Part shown: positions 42,237-51,738 of the stretch, piece after piece
Position numbering within the stretch: position 1 is the stretch's first letter
Layout: each line of letters opens with the position of its first letter
Assembly (NCBI GenBank): GCA_937877455.1
Contig: CALFIU010000176.1
Span: 1 to 64,000, forward strand
Direction: 5' to 3'
Origin: an uncultured Bacteroidales bacterium
Lineage (GTDB): Bacteria > Bacteroidota > Bacteroidia > Bacteroidales > UBA3824
DNA length: 64,000 nt
Notes under the pieces: generated by a model
Seen by the model: only the letters and a program-made list of their open reading frames with translations
What the model was told of the DNA's origin: nothing
Database searches by the model: none
Translations under genes and position numbers: made by a program

Positions 42237-42812
42237 TTATTTAACTTTGTCGATGGCTTGACAAATGGTGTTGAAAATATCATTAATTTCACCAATACCA
42301 TTTATTTTCACCGATTTACCTTGATTTTCGTAGTAACCAGCCACTGGCAAAGTACTCTCGTTGTAAACCTTAATTCTGTTTTCAATAACATTCTTGTCAG
42401 AATCGTCGGCACGTCCCGAATCTTTGCCTCTATTAAGCAAACGCTCAACCAAAGTATCGTGATCAGCATCAAGATAAAGCATACACGACAACTTCATTCC
42501 TTTTTTCTCAAGCATTGCATCCAATGCCTCAGCTTGTTTTACAGTGCGAGGAAAACCATCATAAATAACGCCAGCAGCGTTTTTGTTTTCGTCGATTTTC
42601 TTTTCCAACATATTGATAATAAGTTGATCTGGAACAAGTTGACCTTTTTCCATAAAAGCCTTAGCTTGTAAACCGAGTTCTGTATTGTTGGAAGTTTCTT
42701 CACGGAGAATATCGCCCGTGGAAATATGTACAAGATTGTATTTTTCTACAATCAAAGCCGATTGCGTTCCTTTACCTACGCCTGGCGCACCAAAAATTGC
42801 GATGTTTAACAT
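42237..42812 (-). CDS. adk: adenylate kinase
   Basis: A 191-residue kinase that equilibrates ATP, ADP and AMP. P-loop GAPGVGKGTQS near residue 8, NMP-binding STGDILREE near residue 31, DGFPRTVKQAEAL near residue 85, and LID arginines around RGKDSGRADD. It is the short form without a zinc LID insert, usual in Bacteroidota. It stands 19 bases after hpt. Confidence 0.96.
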   Translation of the reverse strand: MLNIAIFGAPGVGKGTQSALIVEKYNLVHISTGDILREETSNNTELGLQAKAFMEKGQLVPDQLIINMLEKKIDENKNAAGVIYDGFPRTVKQAEALDAMLEKKGMKLSCMLYLDADHDTLVERLLNRGKDSGRADDSDKNVIENRIKVYNESTLPVAGYYENQGKSVKINGIGEINDIFNTICQAIDKVK

Positions 42813-42831
42813 TTTGTGTTCTATTTTTATT

Positions 42832-43371
42832 TTAATTATTTACAACTGAATAAATGCTGTTAAGATTACGTCCAAAACCATTGTAATCCAACCCATATCC
42901 AACAATAAAATCGTTAGGAATTTCTAAACATACATAATCTACTTTGTAGTCTTCTTTAAATGATTGTGGCTTAAACAATAGCGTAGCAATCTTAATATCG
43001 GCAGGATTTTTTTCACTAAGCTGTGCCAAAACAGATTTCATAGTAAAACCAGTGTCAACAATATCCTCGATAATAACAACATGCTTGCCTTCGATATTTT
43101 CTTTTAAGCCAATAAGTTCTTTAATTTTTCCTGTTGATTTTGTACCCTCGTAACTTGCAAGTTTTGTGAAACTTATTGTACAATCGCAAGTAATATTTTT
43201 AATCAAATCGGCAGCAAACATAAATGAGCCGTTTAAAACCCCGATAAAAAATATATCTTTGCCAGCATAATCGGCATTGATACGCTCAGCAATTTTTTTT
43301 ATCGAATTTTGTATCGTAAGACTATCGATACTCAATTTAAATTTTTTATCTTTGACGGTTATTGTTTCCAT
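42832..43371 (-). CDS. hpt: hypoxanthine phosphoribosyltransferase
   Basis: A 179-residue purine-salvage enzyme, making IMP or GMP from hypoxanthine or guanine and PRPP. The PRPP loop VVIIEDIVDTGFT lies near residue 100 and the flexible-loop region KLASYEGTKSTGKI near residue 72. The start at 43371 gives METITVKDKKF; 15 further codons upstream are in frame but unlike the family. It fits functionally with guaD and adk nearby, though not in one operon with guaD. Confidence 0.93.
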   Translation of the reverse strand: METITVKDKKFKLSIDSLTIQNSIKKIAERINADYAGKDIFFIGVLNGSFMFAADLIKNITCDCTISFTKLASYEGTKSTGKIKELIGLKENIEGKHVVIIEDIVDTGFTMKSVLAQLSEKNPADIKIATLLFKPQSFKEDYKVDYVCLEIPNDFIVGYGLDYNGFGRNLNSIYSVVNN

Positions 43372-43451
43372 ACTATATTGAAATTTAATACGGCAAATTT
43401 TAAAAAAATTAGCCAAACGGCAAAAATATTATTGATAAAAAACAAAAAAAC

Positions 43452-43964
43452 ATGACACCATTGGTAAGTATCATCATGGGCAGCACATCGGATTATCCTG
43501 TAATGGAGGCTGCTGCCAAACATCTCGACGAAATGGATATTCCATTTGAAATCAACGCATTATCGGCTCATCGTACACCAGATCTCGTTGCCGATTTTGC
43601 CAAAAATGCCGCTGCACGTGGCATAAAAGTTATAATTGCGGCTGCTGGAGGTGCTGCTCATTTGCCTGGTGTAATAGCGGCATCTACAAACCTTCCTGTA
43701 ATTGGTGTACCAATAAAAGCAGGAATGAGTATGGATGGTTGGGACAGCATTTTGTCAATAATACAAATGCCTCCTGGCATACCTGTAGCAACAGTTGGTA
43801 TTAACGCTGCAAAAAATTCAGCAATTTTGGCCACACAAATATTGGCTCTTACCGACAAAGAAATTGCACGTAAAACTGAAGAATTCAAGAAATCTCTTGG
43901 TCAAAAAATAGAAAAGGCTAATCAAGAATTGGCAAAAATTGAGTTTAAAAACAAAACCAATTAA
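43452..43964 (+). CDS. purE: N5-carboxyaminoimidazole ribonucleotide mutase
   Basis: A 170-residue class I PurE of purine biosynthesis. The hallmark SIIMGSTSDYPVM, the loop SAHRTPD with the catalytic His and AGGAAHLPGV are intact; AATVGINAAKNSAILA follows the pattern of the family C-terminus. It diverges from hpt with about 80 bases between them. No convincing -7 element was found. Confidence 0.95.
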   Translation: MTPLVSIIMGSTSDYPVMEAAAKHLDEMDIPFEINALSAHRTPDLVADFAKNAAARGIKVIIAAAGGAAHLPGVIAASTNLPVIGVPIKAGMSMDGWDSILSIIQMPPGIPVATVGINAAKNSAILATQILALTDKEIARKTEEFKKSLGQKIEKANQELAKIEFKNKTN

Positions 43965-43965
43965 C

Positions 43966-45141
43966 ATGAAAACAAATAAATCAATACTTTTAGCCGCACT
44001 AACTACTATTTCGTTAAACATAAGTGCACAACAAGGGTTTAAATTTACCGAAATAAATAGAATTACATGTCCAGAAGTGCAAAATCAAGGCAACTCTGGC
44101 ACATGTTGGTGCTTTTCTACCTTATCGTTTTTTGAATCAGAAATGGCTTTTTACGGTGCACAAGACATTCCAAACCTTTCAGAAATGTTTGTGGTATGGC
44201 ATAGTTATATGGACAAAGCAGAAAAAAAAATAAGAATGCATGGCAACAACAATTTTAGTCAAGGCGGCTTATTCGGCGACAACACTTACGTACTCAAACA
44301 TTATGGAATGATGCCAGAATCGGCGTTTCCAAACTTACAGGAAGGCAAAAAAAGCATAAACCACACAAATCTTGAGTCTAAACTCACATATCTTGTGGAT
44401 AGCCTCGCTAACGATGAAAACAAATTCATAAGCCCCACATGGAAACTTCAAGTGGCAAAAATTCTTGATGAATACTTGGGCAAAATACCCGAAAAATTTG
44501 AATACGATGGTAAAACATACACACCCGAATCGTTTGCAAAGGAAGTTGTAAAACTCAATCCCGACGACTATATACAAGTAACATCGTTTAATCATCACCC
44601 ATTTTACGAATATTTTGCGCTTGAAATACCCGACAACTGGAGATGGGGCATGTTTTACAACTTACCAATAGACGAAATGATTGCAGTGATAGACACAGCA
44701 TTAGCCATGGGACATACCGTTGCATGGGGTTCAGATATAAGCGAAAAAGGATTTAGCTATTTTGGCACATACGCCACAATGCCTGGCATTTCAACCGCTG
44801 GAATGACACCAAAACAAATTGCCGACTTTAAGAAATTGCCTGTTGAAAAACAATTGGAAAAGGCAAAAAATCTATCGTCACCTGGATTGGAAATTTCGGT
44901 AACACAAGAATCAAGACAAGCCGATTTTGATAATCGCAACACCACCGACGACCACGGTATGCAAATAATTGGAACGGCAAACGACCAAAAAGGCAACAAA
45001 TTTTATATAGTTAAAAACTCATGGGGAAAATATAACTCCTTGCAAGGATACATTTACGTATCAGAAGCTTTTGTAAAAGCAAAAACCACCGCAATAATGG
45101 TACACAAAGACGCTTGCAAAAATTTTATAAAACAAAATTAA
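43966..45141 (+). CDS. secreted C1-family cysteine peptidase (bleomycin-hydrolase-like)
   Basis: A 391-residue papain-fold peptidase of the PepC/bleomycin hydrolase group, with signal peptide MKTNKSILLAALTTISLNIS (AQ). The catalytic Cys is in QNQGNSGTCWCFSTLSFFE near residue 45, with the oxyanion Gln just before it; His in DDHGMQIIG near residue 328; Asn in VKNSWGKY near residue 350. It is exported, unlike the cytosolic model enzymes. The start is 1 base after the purE stop, so the two are co-transcribed although functionally unrelated. Confidence 0.88.
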   Translation: MKTNKSILLAALTTISLNISAQQGFKFTEINRITCPEVQNQGNSGTCWCFSTLSFFESEMAFYGAQDIPNLSEMFVVWHSYMDKAEKKIRMHGNNNFSQGGLFGDNTYVLKHYGMMPESAFPNLQEGKKSINHTNLESKLTYLVDSLANDENKFISPTWKLQVAKILDEYLGKIPEKFEYDGKTYTPESFAKEVVKLNPDDYIQVTSFNHHPFYEYFALEIPDNWRWGMFYNLPIDEMIAVIDTALAMGHTVAWGSDISEKGFSYFGTYATMPGISTAGMTPKQIADFKKLPVEKQLEKAKNLSSPGLEISVTQESRQADFDNRNTTDDHGMQIIGTANDQKGNKFYIVKNSWGKYNSLQGYIYVSEAFVKAKTTAIMVHKDACKNFIKQN

Positions 45142-45187
45142 AAGTCAAGTGGTTAAAATGTACAAAATATTTTAACAATATTTTTCA

Positions 45188-45245
45188 GAAAACACGGATT
45201 TAATTGTCGTGAAGTAAAAATTAAACTCCGTGTTTTCCGTTTTTT
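45188..45245 (+). terminator. terminator after the C1 peptidase gene
   Basis: GAAAACACGGA (45188-45198) pairs with TCCGTGTTTTC (45227-45237), with a long loop and a T run after it. Confidence 0.7.
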
Positions 45246-45287
45246 ATAAGCCACAAACATAGCCAATTTTACGGCAAAGAGTACAAA

Positions 45288-46403
45288 ATGAATTTAAACG
45301 ACCCAAACACCACCTACAAAATAGCAATAACAATGATTCCTGGCATTGGTAGCGCAGGAATAAAAAAATTACTTGCGGCAATGAAAACAGAACGCAATGT
45401 TTTTGAAAACCTTAACGAATCACAAAAAGAAATAGAAAAGTTTTCAAAAAAAGCGGCAGAGAACTTCACTTCTCAAAATTTTGTAGTCAAAGCCCAAAAG
45501 CAAATGGAAATAATGGAAAAATATAAAATATCGGCGGTTTATTACACCGATGACGATTTTCCACAAAAATTATCAATTTGCGACGATGCGCCACCAATTC
45601 TTTACATGCGTGGTAATGCCAACCTTCAAACATCACACACCGTAGGCGTTGTTGGCACAAGAGCAGCAGATGGAGAATGTCGCGACAATATTTTCAACCT
45701 TGTAGAAGACCTTAAAAACAACAACATCAACATTGTAATTGTAAGTGGACTTGCTGCTGGTGCCGACACATACGCCCACCAAGCATCAATAAAATTTGGA
45801 ATACCAACCGCTGCCGTACTCGGACACGGATTTAATACAATTTACCCAGCAGCAAATCGCACCTTAGCAGCACAAATTGCCAATGGTGGTGGTGTTTTAC
45901 TTACAGAATTTTACTACGGTCACCTAGTATCAAAAATAAATTTTCCAAGAAGAAATCGTATTGTAGCAGGCATTTGCGATGCCTTAATAGTTGCCCAAAG
46001 CAAAAATCAAGGCGGAGCACTTATAACTGCTTCACAATCATTAACATACCGTAAAAACGTATTTGCTTTTCCTGGACGTGCAACCGACAAAAACTATGCT
46101 GGTTGCAACGCTCTAATTCGCGACCAAAAAGCAGGTTTGATAACATCGGCACAAGACTTAATTTTAGCAATGGGTTGGAGTGGAAAACCCAAGCAACCTG
46201 AACAAACAGCACTTACATTGTTAAACTTGTCGGAAAAAGAAAACAAAATAGTTAACTTTATTTCGCAAAACACACCTGCCTTTATAGATAGCATATCGGC
46301 AGCAACACAAACCCCCATGTCTGAACTATCGTCGTTGCTACTTACCTTAGAATTTCAAGGATTAATAAAACCATTACCGGGTAAATATTACGAATTGCGT
46401 TAA
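45288..46403 (+). CDS. dprA: DNA-processing protein DprA
   Basis: A 371-residue protein that loads RecA onto single-stranded DNA during transformation. The N-terminal SAM/HhH region (IPGIGSAGIKKLL) is followed by the Rossmann-like core with VGTRAADGECRD, VSGLAAGADTYAHQ near residue 155, GGVLLTEFYYG and the RNRIVAG motif, then a C-terminal winged helix (about 300-371). It indicates that the host has at least part of a natural-competence apparatus. Confidence 0.93.
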   Translation: MNLNDPNTTYKIAITMIPGIGSAGIKKLLAAMKTERNVFENLNESQKEIEKFSKKAAENFTSQNFVVKAQKQMEIMEKYKISAVYYTDDDFPQKLSICDDAPPILYMRGNANLQTSHTVGVVGTRAADGECRDNIFNLVEDLKNNNINIVIVSGLAAGADTYAHQASIKFGIPTAAVLGHGFNTIYPAANRTLAAQIANGGGVLLTEFYYGHLVSKINFPRRNRIVAGICDALIVAQSKNQGGALITASQSLTYRKNVFAFPGRATDKNYAGCNALIRDQKAGLITSAQDLILAMGWSGKPKQPEQTALTLLNLSEKENKIVNFISQNTPAFIDSISAATQTPMSELSSLLLTLEFQGLIKPLPGKYYELR

Positions 46404-46458
46404 CAACAGCCAAACAATCAATAAGTTGTAAAAAAAATATATTTTTTTTGTAAAAAAA

Positions 46459-46489
46459 TTTGGATATATAAAAAAAACAGCTACCTTTG
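46459..46489 (+). promoter_or_regulatory. promoter of tRNA-Met
   Basis: TTTG (46459-46462), 19-base spacer, TACCTTTG (46482-46489), 18 bases before the tRNA. A textbook Bacteroidetes promoter. Confidence 0.8.
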
Positions 46490-46507
46490 CACCGTCATAA
46501 AAAAAAT

Positions 46508-46581
46508 GGCGAGTTAGCTCAGCTGGTTAGAGCGCATGATTCATAATCATGAGGTCCGCAGTTCAATCCTGCGACTCGCTA
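46508..46581 (+). tRNA. tRNA-Met (anticodon CAT)
   Basis: A 74-base tRNA. GGCGAGT (46508-46514) pairs with ACTCGCT (46574-46580, first pair G-T), discriminator A at 46581. D-arm AGCTCAGCTGGTTAGAGC; anticodon stem CATGA/TCATG around TTCATAA; T-loop TTCAATC. Probably elongator methionine; a lysidine-modified isoleucine tRNA with the same anticodon is the alternative. The initiator is unlikely because the anticodon stem lacks the GGG/CCC pairs. Confidence 0.93.
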
Positions 46582-46582
46582 C

Positions 46583-46610
46583 AAAATCCGCTAAAAAAGT
46601 GGATTTTTTT
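46583..46610 (+). terminator. terminator of tRNA-Met
   Basis: AAAATCCGC (46583-46591) pairs with GTGGATTTT (46599-46607) including one G-T pair, followed by TTT. Confidence 0.75.
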
Positions 46611-46639
46611 TGTCTATAAAAAAAAGCACAGGATTAAAA

Positions 46640-47947
46640 TCAGCATCCGCACTTTGCGAAACTCTCCACCGCATATAGCGGCACATTCTCCATCCAGCCT
46701 TGGTCGATATACGGGAGCATTGACAACCGAACAGCCTTGAATCCCTTATCTTTAAACTCATAATTAACAAACGTTGACAACGATTTACTTTTAACGTTTT
46801 GTTCAGCTTTTACTTCTACAGGAACAATACGCTCTAAAGTTTGATACAAGAAATCTATCTCCATAGTAGACTTCTCTTTTGAAAAATAATAGACTGCATG
46901 ATGCCCCGAAACCTTCAATTGTTGAAGAACATAATTTTCTGTAAATGCGCCTTTATACTCTACAAAAGCATTAGAACCCAACAACATAGCATTTGGATTT
47001 GCTTCCGACATACACGCAAGCAAACCACAATCGAGCATAAAAAGTTTAAAAGCAGACGAATCAACATAAAATTTAAGCGGCATTGACACATCGCGAACAC
47101 GTTCCACCTTATAAACCAACCCTGCATCAACAAGCCATTGGATAGCCTCCTCATACGTAGTAGCCCTCGCTCCTTTGCTAACTGCTCTAAAAATAAATTT
47201 CTTGTTTTCCCTCGCCAACTGGACAGGAATATTATTCCAAACACGACGTATATTTTCAGATTGAGTTTTAGTATGCTTAGCAAAATCGCGTTCGTATGCA
47301 TCAAGTATTTCCTGTTGTACCTTTCTAACAGCGACAATGTCGTTGGTTATAATATAAGTTTTCACTGCTTCTGGCATACCGCCAGTAAAATAGTATTGGC
47401 GAAGAAGTTCTGTTAAATTATCATTCATCAATTTCATAGAATCCCACACCAAACCGTTGACAACTTCAACAAGTCCATGACGACCTTTTGCCATAAGAAA
47501 CTCAGAAAAACTCATTGGATACATCTTCATTGTTTCTACCTTGCCTACAGGATACGACTCTCCACTACGGAGCGAAATACCCAACAGAGAACCAGCTGCC
47601 ACAACATGAAGGTTAGGCATATCTTCGCAAAAATATTTTAATGATGCAATTCCATTATATGCTTCTTGAATCTCGTCAAACACCAACAGAGTTTCGCCTA
47701 TAACAACCTTTACATCATAAAACCTTTCTATCTCTGTAATTATTCGTCCTACCATCAAATTGTGAAACAAGTTGTTGGTGAACTCGTTTAGATGACAATT
47801 GACATACACAAAATTTTTAAACTCTTTTGCACCAAATTCTTTGAGAATATAGGTCTTCCCAACTTGCCTTGCACCCAACAAAATAAGAGGTTTGCGAGCT
47901 GGATTGTTTTTCCATTTTACTAAGTCATTGTAAATAAGACGTTTCAT
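46640..47947 (-). CDS. AAA-type ATPase with DUF4143 (nuclease-like) C-terminus
   Basis: A 435-residue protein of the family of AAA ATPases with a C-terminal DUF4143 domain. Walker A LLGARQVGKTYIL near residue 25, Walker B TLLVFDEIQEA near residue 90, sensor-1-like AAGSLLG near residue 117. The C-terminal part (about 270-420) has ESTMEIDFLYQT and PVEVKAEQN, which recall the restriction-endonuclease fold (E-x-D...E-V-K). The biological role of this family, abundant in Bacteroidales, is unknown. It has an unusual upstream region with two 28-bp direct repeats. Confidence 0.9.
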   Translation of the reverse strand: MKRLIYNDLVKWKNNPARKPLILLGARQVGKTYILKEFGAKEFKNFVYVNCHLNEFTNNLFHNLMVGRIITEIERFYDVKVVIGETLLVFDEIQEAYNGIASLKYFCEDMPNLHVVAAGSLLGISLRSGESYPVGKVETMKMYPMSFSEFLMAKGRHGLVEVVNGLVWDSMKLMNDNLTELLRQYYFTGGMPEAVKTYIITNDIVAVRKVQQEILDAYERDFAKHTKTQSENIRRVWNNIPVQLARENKKFIFRAVSKGARATTYEEAIQWLVDAGLVYKVERVRDVSMPLKFYVDSSAFKLFMLDCGLLACMSEANPNAMLLGSNAFVEYKGAFTENYVLQQLKVSGHHAVYYFSKEKSTMEIDFLYQTLERIVPVEVKAEQNVKSKSLSTFVNYEFKDKGFKAVRLSMLPYIDQGWMENVPLYAVESFAKCGC

Positions 47948-47972
47948 TATATTTTTACATTAACAACAATTG

Positions 47973-48005
47973 CAAAATTACACTTTTTCGGGGGAATAAT
48001 ACAAA
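47973..48005 (-). promoter_or_regulatory. promoter of the DUF4143 ATPase gene
   Basis: Minus-strand TTTG (48002-48005), 21-base spacer, TAATTTTG (47973-47980), 26 bases before the ATG. The -7 and spacer lie inside the first 28-bp repeat. Confidence 0.6.
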
Positions 48006-48033
48006 AAAATTACACTTTTTCGGGGGAATAATA
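47974..48033. repeat. two tandem 28-bp direct repeats
   Basis: The same 28 bases occur at 47974-48001 and 48006-48033, separated by 4 bases. Each contains ATTACACTTTTTCGGGGGAA. The period is 32 bases (three helical turns), one copy covering the -7 and spacer and one lying just upstream of the -33 of the DUF4143 ATPase promoter, which is how an operator would be placed. Confidence 0.85.
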
Positions 48034-48188
48034 GACAAACACACTACTCAATCAACTCTCCAATGAACCTTTTTTTAAAAAAATTTGTAAATATCATTAA
48101 CCAACCCTAAGCTCAAACATCAAACTCTCGATGTCAATAATTTTCTGTAACTTTGAAGTTGACAATAACATTTTCCCCACCCCCTACA
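48034..48188. other. intergenic stretch without a gene
   Basis: The 155 bases between the tandem repeats and the terminator of the glycan locus show no frame and no repeat. A TAACTTTG at 48148-48155 matches the -7 pattern on the plus strand but faces the end of a minus-strand operon, so it is probably chance. Confidence 0.5.
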
Positions 48189-48228
48189 TAAAAAAATCCC
48201 TCTGCCGAAAAAAAATCAACAGAGGGAT
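48189..48228 (-). terminator. terminator of the glycan-utilisation operon
   Basis: Minus-strand ATCCCTCTG (48220-48228) pairs with CAGAGGGAT (48196-48204), then TTTTTTT. It lies 22 bases after the last gene. Confidence 0.88.
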
Positions 48229-48250
48229 AATAAAAGTTTAAAAGTTAAGA

Positions 48251-50344
48251 TTATTTTGCAATGTAAGTTATCTTCTTCAACAAGTAATTGTCACCGTTAA
48301 AATAAATGATGATTCCGTTTGTATCAACTTTCCATTCATCAAGCATCTGCTGCGTGATTGTCCACGAGAAATAGCCATCGGCGGAAAGTTGGTCTTGCTG
48401 CATCTGGCAGTCTGTGCCATCGGAGAACTTATCCGCCCAGCCATCTGCCAAACGGAAACCACATTGAATCCAGTTACCGTTATTTTCGGCATATACCCTA
48501 AACTCATCACCTACATGGATATTCTTGAAAGCGGCAGGAATATTCCCCCAAGACAAACCCTCAAAACCATTCCAGTCATTTGTTTTCTCCCAAGAGCCTT
48601 CCCACAAGACAACTTCAGGATCACCTATAGTCAAAAGCGGAGTCTGACTTTTATGAGTATCATCAATTATCAAATCCAACGCTGAAACAGTGGCTTTAAA
48701 TGTAAGCGGAACTTCAATATACAATTTTGTACCATCAGCACTTGAGGTAAAATCATTAAGTTCAACAGTTCCACATGTGATTTTAGTAATCTTATCAAAA
48801 TTACCACCTTGCAATATTATAGTTCCACCTTGAGCAATTTTCTCTGTAGGAGCAACTAAAACGTATGGTAATGTCGATGCAGCAACCTGGAATTTATCAC
48901 CCCATTCGTTGCTATTTTCATCACCGTTGCTATAATATACTTTTAAAATCAAGTTGCTACCTGGCTTTGTGAGTGGCCATACAAACGAATATGAATTTTT
49001 TGAATCTTTTGTAAACTCAACTTCCAAACCATCAGCCTCTATTTTGGTCATGTAGGCTGTGTTAGTACAATTGGTCATAACAACTTTATCTCCAGCAGTA
49101 ATTGAATAATTATCTGCACTACCTATATTTGCCCAACCAATTTGAAGTTTATTTTCTTCGGTTGATACTTGGATACGTTTGCCACTTTGAGTAATGATAT
49201 AAAGTTCACCATTGGGAACATTAGCTTGCTTGTCATTGTTCCAAACCATTGAAGAACCTGTACCTTCGGGAACAGCAAACTGAATTTCTGTTTCAGAAGC
49301 GGAAGTAAAGGTAGAAACTGTTTGTACGTTGTCTGCCTTGTTAGCAACAATTACCTCTTTAATAAGCTGAAGATTTGTTCCTTTAATAAACAGTAAATCA
49401 TCGCAATAAGGATATTCATTGTCAGAGCCAAATGAAGTAACTTCTGGTTTAACAACAGAAATACTGCCAGCCTCAACGTCAATACCTGATATAGTTGTCA
49501 ATGTTACTGCACCATCACCTGCTGTAAGAGGCAAAACAAACGATATAGAATTAACAGACGATTTTTTAACAGAGTTTTTTATATCATCGCTTTCAACGAC
49601 AGTACCATTAGCAAATGTAACCTTGGAAATCAAATCGAGGTCAGTACCATTGATAACAACTTCGTCAGAACCTGGCAATAAGCCTTCACTTTTGCTCCAA
49701 GAAGTAAACGTTGGCAATGTTACAGTGAGAGTTCCTGCTACAACTGGTTGTCCATCAACTAAGGCAAGGTCGCCAGTTGCGGCTTCTGCTGGAACAATGA
49801 ATTTAATCTCATCGTTGGTAAGTGATGTTACATATTTCTCAAATGTAGCAGTTTGTTCTGTACTTGAAGGCTGAAGAGGTATTTTTACGTTTCCTATTGT
49901 AATGTATGTTGCATTTGACAAATATTTACCTTTGATAGAAACCTCATTACCAGGACGTTGCTCTTTTGGAGAAAAGTCTGATACTACAACTGGCTCTGTA
50001 AAATCTATTGGCGTAAGGGTTTTGATGTCGCCATTGGAAGTGTGAAGAATTAACACACCGGGCTGTGCCGATTCTGGAACTGTAACGGTAAATTTTCCAT
50101 TACCATTGAAAGATGGAGTAACAGTTTCGCCACCAGGGAACTCTACGCTTTGAACACTTCGTAAATCTGCACCAAGAAACGTGAGTTCGCCACCACGAGC
50201 CACAGGACAAGGACCAAAACTCTCCAAGAAATTATAACTTTGAGAAGCCTCATCGTCGTCTTTGCACGAGGTAATTGCCGTAGCCACTACCATTAGCATC
50301 ATTAATGCTATCGTGCCAAAATATTTTTTTCTTATTGTGAACAT
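48251..50344 (-). CDS. surface glycan-binding lipoprotein with IPT/TIG domains
   Basis: A 697-residue lipoprotein: signal peptide with lipobox AITSC followed by Lys/Asp/Glu, the usual surface-export signature in Bacteroidales. Five or six IPT/TIG-like beta-sandwich repeats follow (each opening with 'P G x E V x I x G x x L'; about 40-120, 120-215, 215-305, 305-400 and 500-580). The last ~115 residues (from WEGSWEKTNDWNGF) are a jelly-roll-like carbohydrate-binding domain with several exposed Trp. It occupies the SusE/SusF position, last in the operon, and probably binds mannan at the cell surface. Confidence 0.85.
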   Translation of the reverse strand: MFTIRKKYFGTIALMMLMVVATAITSCKDDDEASQSYNFLESFGPCPVARGGELTFLGADLRSVQSVEFPGGETVTPSFNGNGKFTVTVPESAQPGVLILHTSNGDIKTLTPIDFTEPVVVSDFSPKEQRPGNEVSIKGKYLSNATYITIGNVKIPLQPSSTEQTATFEKYVTSLTNDEIKFIVPAEAATGDLALVDGQPVVAGTLTVTLPTFTSWSKSEGLLPGSDEVVINGTDLDLISKVTFANGTVVESDDIKNSVKKSSVNSISFVLPLTAGDGAVTLTTISGIDVEAGSISVVKPEVTSFGSDNEYPYCDDLLFIKGTNLQLIKEVIVANKADNVQTVSTFTSASETEIQFAVPEGTGSSMVWNNDKQANVPNGELYIITQSGKRIQVSTEENKLQIGWANIGSADNYSITAGDKVVMTNCTNTAYMTKIEADGLEVEFTKDSKNSYSFVWPLTKPGSNLILKVYYSNGDENSNEWGDKFQVAASTLPYVLVAPTEKIAQGGTIILQGGNFDKITKITCGTVELNDFTSSADGTKLYIEVPLTFKATVSALDLIIDDTHKSQTPLLTIGDPEVVLWEGSWEKTNDWNGFEGLSWGNIPAAFKNIHVGDEFRVYAENNGNWIQCGFRLADGWADKFSDGTDCQMQQDQLSADGYFSWTITQQMLDEWKVDTNGIIIYFNGDNYLLKKITYIAK

Positions 50345-50437
50345 AATAATTATTCTTTAAGTAAAAAATCAAAATTTTTATGAAAGAGAAAAATTTGAAT
50401 TTTCTTAAGGTAATCCAAATTTTTCTCTAACAAATTG

Positions 50438-51730
50438 CTAATATTTCTTCTTTACAAGTCTAACATTGTCGAAATACAATTTTGGTTGCATTTTGGCAAC
50501 TTTTGTCAAATCGCCAGAACCAGCACCAGCCCAACGTATTGTAAGACCCGCTAAATCGCTTGGGCTAAGTCCTTCTGAGGATTTGCCTTCAATAGTTCTT
50601 GTAAATTCGGTTAAAGGCATTGTAAGAGTTATCCACTGACCTTCTGTTGTAAATTCTGGATTAGAAATGTAAGGCTCATACAAGTATGAAGATACTTTAT
50701 TATAGTATTTATTTTGCATATTACTTGCACTAACAGCATCCAAACTTGTAGGTTGAACAGCAAAACACATTGCAGTCCAAGGATTTTCAACAAAAATTTC
50801 CAACTGATAAGCATAATCTTCAATATTGCTAACAGGAACTCTTGTTAGAATATTGTCATCAGCACTTGGCCAATAGTTCAAGGTCATATTGTCCTCAAGC
50901 CAAGTTCCAGTAAGATCACCTTCCAACTCCGCTCCACCATTATCAAACAAACAAGCCTTGCCAGAAAGTTCTACACTTGGATCAGCAGGATAGCCAGGAC
51001 GCCAACCATTTGCAGTTTCCATTGCTCCATTTTTGCCGTCAAAATCAAACAAAAGCCCCTCAACATTGCTTTCTTGTAAGTCTGAATAAGCAAAAATCTC
51101 GTATGGCCAATTGGTTATACCAAAAGCACTTTCAACCGACAAAGAACCGCTTTTTGTTATTCCTTCAGGAACAGTGAAAGTAAGAGTGGTATATGTTGAA
51201 GACGCATCAGGAGAAACTGTTATACCTCCTGGCAAAGTAATCTCAATTGGAGTATCTTCGGTTGGGATAAAGTAATTACCTTTTATTGTAACAACATCGC
51301 CCGCTTTTAAATAACCCTTGCTAACATTGTCAATGCTTGGCTCAGGAAGAAGAGTTTCGGTTGCATATTCCACCACTTTACCATTTTTGCAAGTAAAGTA
51401 CAATTTGTTGGTAACTTCACCGGGAATTGCCACTGGTGTTGTGAAAATTATTGCAGTGGGAGTTACGTAACAAGGATTAAGTGCAACTTCTTGATCGTTA
51501 AACTTAATACCAACAATATTATCCAAGTTTTCACCTATCATTGCAACAGTCTGACCAAGCGAAAGGTTTACAATCATTGAATCTGCTTTGTTGGCATCTG
51601 TCGGACGGAAATACCTAACCACTGGGTCGGCATTTGAATCCGTTTCATCGTCGTCGCACGCTACAAATGTAAAACTTGTTACCAAGCCAACGAGTAGCAA
51701 CAACACGGTTTTTATATCTCTTTTAATCAT
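50438..51730 (-). CDS. surface glycan-binding lipoprotein (SGBP-B-like)
   Basis: A 430-residue lipoprotein with lipobox FVAC followed by an acidic stretch DDDE. Two IPT/TIG-like domains (about 35-125 and 130-215) lead to a C-terminal glycan-binding domain (about 220-430) with aromatic residues (NGWRPGYP, LNYWPSADD, NPWTAMCF, YFDNVRLVKKKY). This is the plan of the second surface glycan-binding protein of SusCD loci. It follows susD by 8 bases; the gap to the next binding protein gene is 93 bases. Confidence 0.85.
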   Translation of the reverse strand: MIKRDIKTVLLLLVGLVTSFTFVACDDDETDSNADPVVRYFRPTDANKADSMIVNLSLGQTVAMIGENLDNIVGIKFNDQEVALNPCYVTPTAIIFTTPVAIPGEVTNKLYFTCKNGKVVEYATETLLPEPSIDNVSKGYLKAGDVVTIKGNYFIPTEDTPIEITLPGGITVSPDASSTYTTLTFTVPEGITKSGSLSVESAFGITNWPYEIFAYSDLQESNVEGLLFDFDGKNGAMETANGWRPGYPADPSVELSGKACLFDNGGAELEGDLTGTWLEDNMTLNYWPSADDNILTRVPVSNIEDYAYQLEIFVENPWTAMCFAVQPTSLDAVSASNMQNKYYNKVSSYLYEPYISNPEFTTEGQWITLTMPLTEFTRTIEGKSSEGLSPSDLAGLTIRWAGAGSGDLTKVAKMQPKLYFDNVRLVKKKY

Positions 51731-51738
51731 AATTTTTC

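Noticed and set aside
47974..48033. CRISPR array
   Set aside because: Only two repeat copies with a 4-base gap and no cas genes; the position over a promoter suggests an operator.
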